Assembly: GCA_045540915.1 (NCBI GenBank)
Contig: JAZQID010000131.1
Span: 1-5,909 of the forward strand
DNA from: RGIG2206 sp045540915
Lineage (GTDB): Bacteria; Bacillota; Clostridia; Oscillospirales; Acutalibacteraceae
Direction: 5' to 3'
DNA length: 5,909 bases
Position numbers and translations under genes: made by a program. Below the pieces are notes generated by a model that had not been told where the DNA came from, made no database searches, and saw only the letters and a list, made by a program, of their open reading frames with translations. The stretch's first letter is position 1, and each line of letters begins with the position of its first letter. Shown here in pieces: positions 4,666 through 5,909 of this stretch.

Positions 4666-5909
4666 TATCGATACCCCTCATTACGCAAAGACTCAATAAC
4701 CGTTTTCATAGAGTGATCTGAAATACTTTCAACTATGTCATAAACATGACCGGTCGGGGTGAACTTAAATAGTTTCGTCCAAAAACCATCTTCTTTAAGA
4801 GGTACGTGTTCATTGATGGGTGTAGATATTATGCCAAAAACTTTATTCAAAACTTCACCTTCTACAATATATGCAGTCATGTCAGCTGAATAACTTTTAG
4901 AGTTTAATCCATATGCATTTAGGTTAACAGTTGCAGGATTAAATAAAATTGCGTTTTTATTTGTAGCAACAGCATTAGCAGCAGCCTCTGCACCGCCTTT
5001 AGAATGGCCAATAAAGGTAATGTTGCGGTTATTATGGCTACTTACAAAATCTTCTGCAAAGGCTAAAGAATCTTTCATATCTTGCGAGTTTCCAAACGGT
5101 TGAGTAAAATTATTTTTTACCCAATCATTGTAAGCGTCTGAAAATTTGTTAATAAAATCCATTTCTGAGCCTGCGTTAACTATAGAATAACTGTTTACCC
5201 CATTGTTATATCTATAATAAACTCCCATTTTTAAACCCTCGTCGTTGATATAGATATCAGATAATCTCCAACCATTGAACTCGTCACCTAAATCTATGAA
5301 TTTATCTTTATCAGAAGCTTTATATATGTGTTGCGCCATATACGCCGCTTCAAGTACAGATGGTCGTGATGGCTCCGCTTCAAAAAGAGATTTAATAAAT
5401 TTCTTAAGGAAAATATTAACTGAATCTAAGACATTTTTGATTCTTTGTCGATTATCAGTAGAGGATCTTTCTTTACTCAACCCGAATGGATCCACGAAGG
5501 AAACGGGGTTGCCGTTGACGTATGAGTAACGGTTGAGGGAGGTGGAGTCGGAGATCGCACCGTGCAGGATATCCGCGTTGACAAACCGTCTCATTTCAGG
5601 CGAGTAATACCTTGCTCTCATATAAATGAGACCGTTCTTGTCGGTGACTACGCCATCTCTGCCGTTATAACCGAAGATAACCTCACTTGATCCGCAACGG
5701 CTCACCAAATTTCCGTAAGTATCATACGTAAAGGCATCGGTCACATTACCGCTGATGTCAGTAATTGCAACAGTACTACCGCGCGAATCAAAGTGGTAGG
5801 TCTTGAACGTACCGTCACATTCCTCACCGATAAGACCCAAACCGTATACATACTTGGTAACAACGCCGTTGGTGGTCTTCTCAAGAAGCTGACTCAATCT
5901 ACAGTTAGT
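4665..5909 (-). CDS. RHS polymorphic toxin with lipase-like C-terminal domain (5' end outside window)
   Basis: The frame is open to the window edge, so this is the C-terminal 414 residues of a larger RHS/WapA-type surface protein. A TTG at 5897 could be read as a start, but RHS sequence continues through it. Numbering from that codon, residues 1-140 are the RHS-associated core: YD repeats, the segment IYMRARYYSPEMRRFVNAD (91-109), and the hyperconserved junction PVSFVDPFGL (131-140). The last 270 residues are the variable tip. It holds FIGHSKGG with probable nucleophile S299 in a G-x-S-x-G elbow, as in class 3 lipases and related alpha/beta hydrolases. Candidate partners are E348 (or another nearby acid) and H395 in DHSMKTVIES. 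A phospholipase or esterase toxin is inferred. Composition falls from above 50% G+C in the core to about 25-32% in the tip, starting at the junction. The immunity gene overlaps its stop by one base. Confidence 0.88.
   Translation of the reverse strand, partial: TNCRLSQLLEKTTNGVVTKYVYGLGLIGEECDGTFKTYHFDSRGSTVAITDISGNVTDAFTYDTYGNLVSRCGSSEVIFGYNGRDGVVTDKNGLIYMRARYYSPEMRRFVNADILHGAISDSTSLNRYSYVNGNPVSFVDPFGLSKERSSTDNRQRIKNVLDSVNIFLKKFIKSLFEAEPSRPSVLEAAYMAQHIYKASDKDKFIDLGDEFNGWRLSDIYINDEGLKMGVYYRYNNGVNSYSIVNAGSEMDFINKFSDAYNDWVKNNFTQPFGNSQDMKDSLAFAEDFVSSHNNRNITFIGHSKGGAEAAANAVATNKNAILFNPATVNLNAYGLNSKSYSADMTAYIVEGEVLNKVFGIISTPINEHVPLKEDGFWTKLFKFTPTGHVYDIVESISDHSMKTVIESLRNEGYR

Noticed and set aside
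5275..5529. 84-codon + strand frame across the RHS-toxin junction
   Set aside because: It is antisense to the conserved DPFGL region, and its continuation is explained by the codon pattern of the true gene.
5895..5897. TTG at 5897 as the true start of the RHS protein
   Set aside because: The frame stays open to the window edge (T-N-C-R before it) and the RHS repeat clearly continues upstream. No ribosome site precedes it.
1..5909. CRISPR array, tRNA, rRNA or complete insertion sequence
   Set aside because: No regularly spaced direct repeats, cloverleaf, rRNA-like sequence, transposase or paired terminal inverted repeats were seen on either strand.

Overview
The window looks like a chromosomal or mobile-element accessory segment from a Firmicute, most likely an uncultured gut-type member of the Clostridia. 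The evidence is strong AGGAGG-type ribosome sites, frequent TTG starts, an Agr-like LytTR/GHKL two-component pair and a Gram-positive RHS (YD-repeat) toxin locus. No rRNA, tRNA, CRISPR array or complete insertion sequence is visible. Base composition changes sharply several times, from about 25-30% to over 50% G+C in hand-counted lines, so the segment is a mosaic.

Left part (1-1317). The first 375 bases hold no secure gene. They contain a possible C-terminal tail of a gene entering from the left edge (1-189), a terminator-like hairpin, a C-rich and G-poor stretch, and then a dense control region: an A/T block, a 29-bp near-perfect palindrome (312-340) and a hairpin that buries the Shine-Dalgarno site (346-372). 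This region precedes a small winged-helix regulator (376-729, +). A clear paralogue lies convergent to it (768-1106, -). Both are WYL/DeoR-type HTH proteins without any ligand domain. The second has an intrinsic-terminator hairpin only a few bases ahead of its ribosome site, which suggests attenuation.

Middle part (1318-3840). An XRE-type repressor-like gene (1318-1647) is followed by a second SD-burying hairpin that could also be its terminator, and by a possible 24-codon leader ORF. Next come an AgrA-like LytTR response regulator (1794-2498) and, three bases later, an AgrC-like sensor kinase with seven predicted membrane spans (2502-3791). No agrB or agrD is seen. The kinase gene is AT-rich in its membrane half and GC-rich in its catalytic half. 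A perfect bidirectional terminator closes this operon.

Right part (3831-5909, all minus strand). An RHS protein enters from the right edge. It ends in the conserved PxxxxDPxGL junction and then a 270-residue variable domain with a GHSKG lipase-type nucleophile elbow, which is a probable polymorphic toxin. Its stop overlaps by one base the start of a 178-residue single-span membrane protein, the probable immunity protein. A terminator and then a short orphan RHS fragment follow. The toxin and immunity genes are AT-rich and the RHS core is GC-rich, as expected of an exchanged toxin tip.

The regulators, the two-component system and the toxin locus are neighbours. Nothing in the sequence proves that one controls another.
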